Assembly (NCBI GenBank): GCA_023390055.1 | Contig: JAEWDP010000020.1 | Location: forward strand, 1 to 6,572 | Length of the DNA stretch: 6,572 nucleotides | Direction: 5' to 3' | DNA from: Pseudomonadota bacterium | GTDB taxonomy: Bacteria > Pseudomonadota > Alphaproteobacteria > Rhizobiales > Rhizobiaceae | Part shown: piece by piece, positions 1 to 5,513 of the stretch | How positions within the stretch are numbered: position 1 is the first letter of the stretch | How the letters are laid out: every line of letters begins with the position of its first letter | Program-made: the position numbers and the translations under genes | Notes under the pieces: generated by a model | Databases searched by the model: none | Seen by the model: only the letters and a program-made list of their open reading frames with translations | What the model was told of the DNA's origin: nothing

Positions 1-101
1 CTCACAACCTGCTGCGACGCCATCCGGCCAAGCTATCGATGACGTCGAAAAGGCTCAGCGCCGGCTGGAATGAGGATTTCCTCGTCAGCGTCATCAAGTG
101 A
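1..101 (+). CDS. Possible 3' end of an upstream gene (partial, unidentified)
   Basis: One plus-strand frame (codons beginning at position 3) is open from the window edge to a TGA at 99-101 and ends in residues GWNEDFLVSVIK. About 26 of its 32 codons have G or C in the third position, while the second position is AT-rich, which is the usual coding pattern for this genome type. A competing frame is open to a TGA at 71-73 but shows the opposite periodicity, so I prefer the first. Only about 32 residues are visible and no family is recognisable. The stretch could also be non-coding. Confidence 0.35.
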   Translation, partial: HNLLRRHPAKLSMTSKRLSAGWNEDFLVSVIK

Positions 102-176
102 ATTTCGCGTTCACCCGATTCCCGTGCCAGCGAGCCACTTTTACCAAAAGACATCAACTACCTCCCGTGATGAAAA

Positions 177-193
177 GCCGTCGCGAAGACGGC
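177..193. repeat. 6-bp-stem hairpin GCCGTC-GCGAA-GACGGC
   Basis: Perfect 6-bp inverted repeat with a 5-nt loop. Read on the minus strand it is followed by four T residues and so resembles a short intrinsic terminator, but no minus-strand gene lies just upstream of it. Read on the plus strand it lacks a T tract. Function unknown. Confidence 0.4.
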
Positions 194-249
194 GGAACTG
201 AGCATCTTTCGCCAGCTAGAATACTAGCATACACCTACATTTCATGTTA

Positions 250-274
250 TCAAGCGCTTGACTTTGGAAAAGTC
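250..274. promoter_or_regulatory. Candidate operator/promoter: palindrome TCAAGCGCTTGA plus GACTTT-GGA-AAAGTC
   Basis: Positions 250-261 are a perfect 12-bp palindrome. It overlaps a plus-strand CTTGAC -35-like hexamer (257-262) and, by symmetry, a minus-strand CTTGAT. It runs directly into a second perfect inverted repeat, GACTTT-GGA-AAAGTC (260-274). No convincing -10 hexamer lies 16-18 bp downstream of CTTGAC, so the promoter assignment is weak. FCD-type GntR regulators commonly bind short palindromes in their own promoter, which makes autoregulation a reasonable inference. Confidence 0.4.
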
Positions 275-305
275 GAGCGGGAATGGAAAGTGAGACGCGG
301 TCGGC

Positions 306-319
306 GAAAGTCGACTTTC
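306..319. promoter_or_regulatory. Candidate operator: perfect palindrome GAAAGTCGACTTTC
   Basis: A 14-bp perfect palindrome lies 20 bp upstream of the preferred GntR start at 340. Its half-site AAAGTC/GACTTT is the same as in the inverted repeat at 260-274, giving four copies of one hexamer within 60 bp. A recurring half-site ahead of a regulator gene suggests an operator, probably for the regulator itself. If translation began at 283, this palindrome would lie inside the coding sequence, which argues for the later start. Confidence 0.4.
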
Positions 320-339
320 AACTTGCAGTTAGGCTTGCC

Positions 340-1062
340 ATGAATTTCATTTCGCACCGAGGCAGTTCGGGGAATGCTGAAATCGATCGGAGCGGTCCGA
401 TGGCACCCCAGATCTATTCACTCCTGCGCAAAGCCATCATTCAAAACAGATATCCCCCCGGTGCGCCGATCTATGAAGCAAAGCTTGGCGAAACCCTTGG
501 GGTAAGCAGAACCCCACTGCGTGCTGCTCTTCAGCAGCTTGCAAAGGAAGGACTTGTCGAGACGCGCCCTCAGGTCGGCTCGATTGTTGCACCTGTCGAC
601 CAGAAGAAGATTTTCGCAGCCGTCTTTTGCCGCAGCGCGCTGGAAACGGCCGTGGTCCGGCGGCTGGCTGAAACACGCCCTGCGGAACTTTCACGCCTGT
701 CACCCGTGCTTGCACTACAGGCAGAATCCACGTCGCGTGACGACTACATTGCATTTTTTGATGTCGATGAGGAATTCCATCGCCTATTGGCAGAAATAGC
801 AGGGGTCCCCGATGCCTGGAGCCTTGTCATGTCAAGTAAATCCCATGTCGACCGGGCCCGTCTTCATCTGCAGCACGCAATACCGGGCCGCGCAGCAGCA
901 GCATATGACGAACATCTCCTGATACTGGCTGCCATCAGGGCAGGTGACGTGGATCGTTCATCAGAATTGATGCACAAGCACATCAGTTCTGCCCTGGATG
1001 TGATTGGGCAGGCCGGCCACGAGAGCGACGGAGCCAACACGCAGGCTGGCCCGACCGGATAA
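340..1062 (+). CDS. GntR-family transcriptional regulator, FCD (FadR) subfamily
   Basis: A DNA-binding metabolite sensor. From the 340 start it is 240 residues. The N-terminal winged helix-turn-helix covers about residues 22-85, with the recognition region EAKLGETLGVSRTPLRAAL at 46-64. A C-terminal helical FCD domain covers about 90-225. The usual FCD metal/ligand residues seem present: D143 and H147 in DEEFH, H192 in YDEH, and H214 in MHKH. The last 15 or so residues are low-complexity. Start choice: ATG 283 has a weak Shine-Dalgarno and would encode over the palindrome at 306-319. ATG 340 has a weak TTAGG (329-333). ATG 400 has the best site (GGAG at 389-392) but leaves only three residues before the domain. 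I prefer 340 because residues just before M400 (RSGP) resemble the normal lead-in of such proteins, from memory. FCD members usually sense carboxylic acids or sugar acids; the effector is unknown. It is convergent with the MATE gene, so regulation of that gene is not implied. Confidence 0.9.
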   Translation: MNFISHRGSSGNAEIDRSGPMAPQIYSLLRKAIIQNRYPPGAPIYEAKLGETLGVSRTPLRAALQQLAKEGLVETRPQVGSIVAPVDQKKIFAAVFCRSALETAVVRRLAETRPAELSRLSPVLALQAESTSRDDYIAFFDVDEEFHRLLAEIAGVPDAWSLVMSSKSHVDRARLHLQHAIPGRAAAAYDEHLLILAAIRAGDVDRSSELMHKHISSALDVIGQAGHESDGANTQAGPTG

Positions 1063-1076
1063 CGGGACAGGCCAAT

Positions 1077-2459
1077 TCAGGTCCTTCGGCGCACGAGGAG
1101 GTAAAAGCGGCTGCAAAGCAAAACCGCGGCGGTGGCAAGGCCAACAACAAAACCGTACCACACACCAGGGCCGCCGTATCCGAGAGGAAATGCGAAAAAC
1201 CAGGCGCAGGCAAAGCCGACCGGCCAATAGGCGATCAGCGCCATGACCATCGGTATCGTTGTATCTTTCAACCCGCGAAGCAGCCCTGCTCCGACCGCCT
1301 GAAGGCCATCGGCAAGTTGGAAAAAACCCGCAATGACGATCAGCGATGCGGCATAGGCAAGCACGGATTGCGCATCCACCTGCGTGGTATCCAGAAAAAG
1401 CGATCCAAGTTCATGCGGCATGGTCGCAAAAAGAGTACTCCCGCAGATCGAAAAGCAGAGGCTGACGAGCAGAACCGAGATTGCGGCACGTCGAACGCCG
1501 ACCATGTCTGCCCGACCATAAGCAAGGCCGACACGTACCGTCGCCACCTGGGCAAGGCCGAGCGGGATCATGAAGGCAATCGAGGCAAGTTGCAGCGCAA
1601 TTCCGTGGGCAGCAAGTTCCTCCTTGCCGATCATGCCCATGAGCAGGGACGCCGCTGCGAAAAGCCCCGCCTCTGCAAGGATAGTAAAGCAGATTGGCAG
1701 TCCAAGCACTGTAATTTCACGTAGCATTCCCCAGTCGGGCCGCCAGAATCGTACGAAGATCTCGAATGTCCGCATCCTGGGTTCTATCTCCACATAGGCT
1801 GCGGCGAGCAAGAACCCCAGGAGATTGGCGATAACGGCAGCCATCGCTGCCCCTTTCAGGCCGAAGGCCGGCGCCCCGAATTCACCGAAGATCAGGCTGT
1901 AGGCCAGAAACGCGTTTATGAGAAACATGCTGATCGTGACACAGAGCACGATCCCGCCCTTCTCGAGGCCGGTAACGAAACTGCGGATCGCCATAAGGCC
2001 GAGGGCTGGAAACATTCCCCACTGGGCAATTCTGAGATAGCTTTGAGCGAGCCCGGCGACTTCAGGATCCTGTCCGAGCGCAAGAAGGACCGGTTGCGAA
2101 AACCATAAGATCGGCGCGGTGATCACACCATAGGCAAGTGCGACCCAAAGCCCCATTCTGACGGAGCGACGCACGCCCACCTGATCATCCTGGCCAAGCG
2201 CATAGGCCACGAGCGGCACAACGGCTGCGGAAAACCCCGTTCCGAAGATGTAGACGATGAAAAACATCTGCGTTGCGAGCACGACAGAGGCAAGCTCCGT
2301 CGTGCCTAGCCATCCGACAAGGATGACATCGGTGGTATTGATCGCCATCTGCGCAAGCTGCGCTCCGACCAGCGGCACACCAAGCGCGACCGTCCCCTTG
2401 ATGTGGTTCATCCAGGAGTTCTGGCCGAGATTGCCGATCTTTGTGGACGGCACCGACAT
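1077..2459 (-). CDS. norM: MATE-family multidrug efflux protein, NorM type
   Basis: Inner-membrane antiporter expected to export cationic or amphipathic drugs in exchange for Na+ or H+. It is 460 residues with about 12 hydrophobic segments in two homologous halves, the usual length for NorM proteins. Family-typical stretches include NTTDVILVGWLGTTELA (41-57), AEAGLFAAASLLMG (262-275), ELAAHGIALQLASIAFMIPL (281-300) and the DGLQ-containing segment at 384-387 followed by LRGLKDTTIPM. D44, E263 and D384 appear to match the acidic residues (D36, E255, D371) implicated in cation coupling in Vibrio NorM, by alignment from memory. Start: the frame stays open up to a TTG at 2516, but ATG 2459 has a strong, close GAGGA ribosome-binding site (2464-2468), so the 19-residue extension is rejected. 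The gene lies 131 bp downstream of the TetA-like exporter on the same strand and ends 14 bp from the GntR stop. Family is certain; substrates are unknown and the symbol is by type only. Confidence 0.93.
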   Translation of the reverse strand: MSVPSTKIGNLGQNSWMNHIKGTVALGVPLVGAQLAQMAINTTDVILVGWLGTTELASVVLATQMFFIVYIFGTGFSAAVVPLVAYALGQDDQVGVRRSVRMGLWVALAYGVITAPILWFSQPVLLALGQDPEVAGLAQSYLRIAQWGMFPALGLMAIRSFVTGLEKGGIVLCVTISMFLINAFLAYSLIFGEFGAPAFGLKGAAMAAVIANLLGFLLAAAYVEIEPRMRTFEIFVRFWRPDWGMLREITVLGLPICFTILAEAGLFAAASLLMGMIGKEELAAHGIALQLASIAFMIPLGLAQVATVRVGLAYGRADMVGVRRAAISVLLVSLCFSICGSTLFATMPHELGSLFLDTTQVDAQSVLAYAASLIVIAGFFQLADGLQAVGAGLLRGLKDTTIPMVMALIAYWPVGFACAWFFAFPLGYGGPGVWYGFVVGLATAAVLLCSRFYLLVRRRT

Positions 2460-2463
2460 GATT

Positions 2464-2468
2464 TCCTC
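2464..2468 (-). promoter_or_regulatory. Ribosome-binding site of the MATE gene (GAGGA)
   Basis: GAGGA on the minus strand lies 4 nt before ATG 2459. It decides the start against the longer reading from TTG 2516 and the intermediate ATG. Confidence 0.75.
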
Positions 2469-2531
2469 ACGCAATGAAAAAGCCGCTTCCATGATGGGCG
2501 AGCGGCGGGCGCTCAAAGCTTTAGATCAGCA

Positions 2532-2543
2532 CCCGGATCCGGG
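2532..2543. repeat. 12-bp perfect palindrome CCCGGATCCGGG between two exporter genes
   Basis: It sits in the 131-bp spacer between the TetA-like stop and the MATE start. A transcript could form only a 4-bp stem with a GATC loop, and the T7 run on the minus strand (2565-2571) lies upstream rather than downstream of it, so it is not an intrinsic terminator. It could be a protein-binding site or chance. Confidence 0.35.
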
Positions 2544-2590
2544 CAAGCTTGTCTGCGTCGGTTCAAAAAAATCCAGACCTGTGCTTCACC

Positions 2591-3835
2591 CTATCCCATC
2601 GCGTGAACTGCCGACGTTGGGGCCGCGGGCACGATGCGCCTCAACAGGATGATTATCGCAAAGATGATGAAAACTGCCGCGACCAGAAAGGGTGCACCGG
2701 CAAATGGAACTACGGCTCCTTCACCGCTGAACCTCATGAAAACCTGTGTGAAAAGCAGGGGCCCAATGATTGTCGTGACGCTGGTGATGCTGGTCATCGC
2801 TCCTTGCAGTTCACCTTGCGCCGACCGCGGCACCTTTGCCGCAGCGATACTGCGCAATGGCGGGTCTGCGATGTTCTCGATGGTTGTCAAAAGGATCACC
2901 GCATAGATGACCCAGCCATTCCATGCAAATGCATAGCCGACAAGACCCAGAGCGGAAAATGAAAGGCCAACGACTGCCGTGCGCCATTCGCCAAGGACTG
3001 GCACGATCTTCGGCAGGACCGTCGCCATGACGACAGCAGCGCATATGCCAAAAAGACCGAGTGACAAGCCGATTTCCCCTTCACTCCAGTCGAAGCGATA
3101 GGCCGAGACGAACGCCCAGACAGACGGGTAGACAGCATGCGCAAGCCAGTAGAAGAACAGGACGACAAGAACCGGCAAGACACCGCGATGGTTACGCATC
3201 TGTTTCAGGGCGGCAACCGGATTGGCGCGTCGCCAGTCAAAGCGCCGGCGGTTTGCCGCATCAAGCGTCTCCGGTAAAAGGAAACATGCCGCAAGGAAAT
3301 TCATGAATGACAACGCGGCAGCGCCAAAAAACGGCACCCGTGGCCCGAATTCGCCAAGCAGACCACCGATGACTGGGCCAACTGTAAACCCGACGCCAAA
3401 GGCGATCCCGATCAATCCGAAGTTCTTCGCCCGATTTTCGTCATTGCTGATGTCGGCGATATAGGCCGAGCATGTTGCGAAGCTTCCACCGCTGATCCCT
3501 GCCAACGTTCTGCCGACGAACAACATCCAGAAGCCTGTGGCGACCGCACAGATGAAATTGTCGATTGCAAAAGTCAGGATTGACACGAGCAGGATCGGCC
3601 GGCGTCCGAAACGGTCACTCAGATTGCCGAGCAACGGCGCGAAGAGAAACTGCATGGCCGAGTAGATGAGCAACAGCCAGCCACCGTCAACGGCAGCGTC
3701 GCTGACATTGTCACCTGTCAATTCCTGAAGGAACGCCGGCAGCACCGGCATGATGATGGCGATTCCGATGATATCGAGAAAGAGGACCATGAAGACGAGG
3801 AAAAGTCCTCGACGGACAAATTTAGGATCAAGCAT
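2591..3835 (-). CDS. TetA-family (TCR/Tet) MFS exporter, substrate uncertain
   Basis: Proton-driven 12-TM exporter of the DHA1 group, 414 residues against about 400 for TetA. Family marks: LDIIGIAIIMPVLPAFLQEL (20-39, the TetA TM1 signature), motif A GNLSDRFGRRPILL (70-83), AYIADISNDENRAKNFG (124-140), VGPVIGGLLGEFGPRVPFF (152-170, nearly as in TetA) and GELQGAMTSIT...IIGPLLFT (341-363). Residues 190-220 form the basic central loop. Unlike true TetA proteins, the TM9 aspartate (D285 in TetA(B)) is replaced by S294 in GLSFSALG, and the TM8 histidine (H257) by A266, so tetracycline is probably not the substrate. The frame stays open to 4036, but that extension is AT-rich and unlike the family; ATG 3835 has AGAGAG 7 nt upstream. 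No TetR gene sits beside it, unlike classical tetA loci. The MATE gene follows on the same strand. Confidence 0.9.
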   Translation of the reverse strand: MLDPKFVRRGLFLVFMVLFLDIIGIAIIMPVLPAFLQELTGDNVSDAAVDGGWLLLIYSAMQFLFAPLLGNLSDRFGRRPILLVSILTFAIDNFICAVATGFWMLFVGRTLAGISGGSFATCSAYIADISNDENRAKNFGLIGIAFGVGFTVGPVIGGLLGEFGPRVPFFGAAALSFMNFLAACFLLPETLDAANRRRFDWRRANPVAALKQMRNHRGVLPVLVVLFFYWLAHAVYPSVWAFVSAYRFDWSEGEIGLSLGLFGICAAVVMATVLPKIVPVLGEWRTAVVGLSFSALGLVGYAFAWNGWVIYAVILLTTIENIADPPLRSIAAAKVPRSAQGELQGAMTSITSVTTIIGPLLFTQVFMRFSGEGAVVPFAGAPFLVAAVFIIFAIIILLRRIVPAAPTSAVHAMG

Positions 3836-4145
3836 GAAACGTCTCTCTTCAAAAAAACCTTTCCAGAAAGACGAGCGTGTCGCCGGGCGCCCTACATATC
3901 GACCAATAAAAGACGAAACAATACGTGAACATTCAACGTTTCTGATAATATGAGCAAACTTGTTGATGAATAGAACATATACCACACAAACGAAGAACAA
4001 AACATGAATACTGTCCCGTCCGCCCGTCAGATGCACAAAAATAAGACAGCTTTGACGGCATAAGCACCAGTCCGACGAACACGGATCGACCTTGTCGGCA
4101 ACACATCGAAACAGTCAAAGCGCACCCGTTCTGCGCGCCGGACAA

Positions 4146-4332
4146 TTACCGAACCGCACCTTGGAGAACCTGCAGACGCAGCATGGCGTCAAAAGGGTCC
4201 AGATCGGCAGGCCGCTTTCGTAACTACCTGGTCATCTGCAGCACCAGGAGCCGACAAGGGCGGAAACAGTGGACCGCACATCCAAGATGTCAGAAGCGCA
4301 ATAACGACCGCTCTAAGCCGGCTTCAAACCAT
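4146..4332 (-). pseudogene. Possible remnant of a small exported-protein gene
   Basis: On the minus strand an ATG at 4332-4330 is followed at codon 3 by TGA (4326-4324). The frame then stays open with a signal-peptide-like run: basic SRLR, hydrophobic AVVIALLTSWMCG, then PLFPPLSAPGA and ADDQVVTKA, until TGA at 4191-4189. The next frame continues in protein-like fashion as PADLDPFDAMLRLQVLQGAV to a TAA at 4148-4146. One nonsense change and one frameshift (between about 4191 and 4226) would join these into a protein of about 60 residues with a cleavable signal. Third-position GC is only about 50 percent and no strong ribosome-binding site is seen, so this may be chance. Confidence 0.22.
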
Positions 4333-4372
4333 GGGCACTGTCTCGATACCTTGCCTGCGGCAGCGCGGAAGA

Positions 4373-4421
4373 CCGGTTCCAGGCAAACGGCAGGCGGTCC
4401 GGCCGACCTCAACGGAACCGG
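4373..4421. repeat. Nested inverted repeat, outer CCGGTTCC / GGAACCGG
   Basis: CCGGTTCC (4373-4380) pairs perfectly with GGAACCGG (4414-4421) across 33 nt. Inside, GGTC (4396-4399) can pair with GACC (4405-4408). The result is a GC-rich stem-within-stem that could fold in DNA or RNA. It lies in the gene-free stretch, with no T tract after either arm. Function unknown. Confidence 0.4.
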
Positions 4422-4481
4422 CCAAGGACAGATGCATTGCTCTGTATGCTCAAGTTCTACGATGAGAACGGCATCAACGTG

Positions 4482-4529
4482 AGCGCCCCAATGTTGCGCT
4501 TACTGCCGATCTTTTCACAGATCAGCAGT
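4482..4529 (-). other. Two tandem hairpins at the 3' end of the zinc peptidase gene
   Basis: Read on the minus strand, ACTGCTGATC (4529-4520) pairs with GATCGGCAGT (4511-4502) through ten bases including one G-U pair. The loop is 8 nt and contains the TGA stop of the peptidase. AGCGC (4500-4496) and GCGCT (4486-4482) then form a second 5-bp stem. Neither is followed by a T tract, so this is not a standard intrinsic terminator. It may protect the mRNA 3' end or mark a Rho-dependent stop. Confidence 0.45.
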
Positions 4530-5426
4530 GAAAGTGTTACAACTATTGACGTCGCCACTTTCAAACCCGCGGCGGAACCATTCCATGCGTTGCGCTGAAG
4601 TACCGTGGTTGAAGCTTTCGGGCACGACATATCCCTGGCTGCGTTTTTGCAGCGTGTCGTCACCAATCTGTTGTGCTGCATTGAGAGCTTCTTCCAGGTC
4701 ACCCTGCTCAAGGATCCCCTTTTGCTCGGTAAACCGGCCCCATACGCCTGCAAAGCAATCGGCCTGCAACTCGACCTTGACCGACATCTTGTTCGCTTCG
4801 GCTTCGCTCATGCTTTGGCGTGCTTCATTGAATTTCGGCAGGATGCCAAGCAGGTTCTGGACGTGGTGACCAACCTCGTGCGCAACGACATAGGCCTCGG
4901 CAAAATCACCGGAAGCCCCGAATTTCTGTTCGAGTTCACGGAAAAAATCAGTGTCCAGATAGACCTTGCGGTCGCCAGGGCAGTAAAAAGGACCCGTTGC
5001 CGACGACGCCATGCCACAAGCCGATTGCACGCCCCCTGAGAACAGGACGAGAGTTGGCTCTTCATACTTTGCGCCACCTGCCTCGAAAATGCCGTTCCAG
5101 GTATCTTCCGTTTCCGCAAGGATGGTGCGGACAAAGGCCGTGGCCTCATCATCTGCCGGAACCGGATTACCGCTCTGCTGCTGTTGATCGTAACCGCTGC
5201 CATCGAGACCGGCGCCACCGGACAGCAATGTCAAGGGGTTGATGCCGAGAACCCAGGAAACGATCAGGATCAGGACAATGCCCCCGATGCCAATGCCACC
5301 TCCGGCACGGCGCACGCCGCCCCGGCCGACCGGAATGCGCAGACCACCACGTCCAAATGGATTTCGTCCGCCGGCCCCACGCCTATCTTCGACATTGCTC
5401 GACTGTCGACGACCCTTCCATTCCAT
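4515..5426 (-). CDS. Membrane-anchored neutral zinc metallopeptidase (YpfJ/KPN_02809-like)
   Basis: Predicted zinc-dependent peptidase of the Zn_peptidase (YpfJ) family; natural substrates of the family are not established. It is 303 residues, a normal length. An Arg/Gly-rich N-terminus with two VGRGG/FGRGG-type repeats (about 16-46) precedes a single hydrophobic segment (about 46-66). A Gln/Gly-rich linker (70-90) leads to the catalytic domain. The zinc site is HEVGHH (183-188), with E219 in ELQADCFAG as the likely third ligand. The C-terminal block FNHGTSAQRMEWFRRGFESG (272-291) is family-typical. Cysteines at 137, 149, 223 and 296 could form disulfides. The topology suggests a cytoplasmic basic tail and a periplasmic catalytic domain. 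Start ATG 5426 has AGGAG (5435-5439) at 8-nt spacing. It lies 87 bp downstream of fsr and has its own TATAAT box, so it is probably transcribed at least partly on its own. Confidence 0.93.
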   Translation of the reverse strand: MEWKGRRQSSNVEDRRGAGGRNPFGRGGLRIPVGRGGVRRAGGGIGIGGIVLILIVSWVLGINPLTLLSGGAGLDGSGYDQQQQSGNPVPADDEATAFVRTILAETEDTWNGIFEAGGAKYEEPTLVLFSGGVQSACGMASSATGPFYCPGDRKVYLDTDFFRELEQKFGASGDFAEAYVVAHEVGHHVQNLLGILPKFNEARQSMSEAEANKMSVKVELQADCFAGVWGRFTEQKGILEQGDLEEALNAAQQIGDDTLQKRSQGYVVPESFNHGTSAQRMEWFRRGFESGDVNSCNTFTADL

Positions 5427-5461
5427 GTATGTCTCTCCTGTTCGACCGGTCCCGGGCGGAT

Positions 5462-5490
5462 ATTATAACGCAATCTGCTGTAATACGATC
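5462..5490 (-). promoter_or_regulatory. Candidate promoter of the zinc peptidase gene
   Basis: A perfect TATAAT occurs on the minus strand at 5467-5462, giving an expected transcript start about 30 nt before ATG 5426. The -35 position (about 5490-5485, GATCGT) is a poor match. An overlapping alternative is TTGTTT, 17 bp, TATTAC a little further upstream in the same spacer. Either would give the peptidase its own promoter between it and fsr. Confidence 0.45.
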
Positions 5491-5513
5491 CATCCTCTTG
5501 CGAAACAACCAGC

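Larger units (their letters stand above)
102..339. other. Intergenic regulatory stretch ahead of the GntR gene
   Basis: I see no gene here. The stretch holds several short inverted repeats: CTTTT-ACC-AAAAG (138-150), GCCGTC-GCGAA-GACGGC (177-193), GCTAG-AATA-CTAGC (215-228), and the stronger palindromes at 250-274 and 306-319 that have their own entries. The 177-193 hairpin is followed by TTTT only when read on the minus strand, so it is not a good plus-strand terminator, and no minus-strand gene needs one. The AT-rich part (about 218-252) fits a promoter region. Confidence 0.6.
3836..4514. other. 679-bp stretch without a convincing intact gene
   Basis: It lies between the start of the TetA-like gene and the stop of the zinc peptidase. 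The part at about 3890-4020 is AT-rich and should contain the promoter of the TetA-like gene; a TATTAT -10-like hexamer on the minus strand (3945-3950) is one candidate, without a good -35. The rest (about 4020-4500) is GC-richer and holds several inverted repeats and a possible broken small gene at 4146-4332. The open frames in it, including 4183-4482 on the plus strand, have poor composition and no recognisable domain. Confidence 0.6.

Noticed and set aside
98..343. 81-residue GTG-start plus-strand frame (98-343)
   Set aside because: Covers the palindrome-rich regulatory stretch, has no domain or ribosome-binding site, and overlaps the preferred regulator start.
3851..3870. Possible attenuator in the TetA-like leader: CTTTC/GAAAG stem followed by T7 on the minus strand
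   Set aside because: Only 4-5 mostly A-T pairs with a tiny loop, too weak for a credible terminator; the T run lies just before the ribosome-binding site.
3836..4036. 67-residue N-terminal extension of the TetA-like protein
   Set aside because: AT-rich, unlike TetA-family N-termini; ATG 3835 has a ribosome-binding site and leads directly into TM1.
4183..4482. 99-residue plus-strand open frame starting MASKGSRSAGRF
   Set aside because: Arg/Ser/Gly/Thr-rich composition without hydrophobic core or domain, no ribosome-binding site, no coding-type third-position bias; looks like a chance frame in the gene-free stretch.
4446..4598. 50-residue plus-strand frame beginning MLKFYDENGINVSAP, with GC-rich third positions in its first 15 codons
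   Set aside because: No Shine-Dalgarno, the codon signal disappears after 15 codons, and the second half is antisense to the zinc peptidase gene.
4605..5039. 144-residue plus-strand frame antisense to the zinc peptidase
   Set aside because: Shadow of a gene with clear catalytic motifs on the other strand; no independent support.
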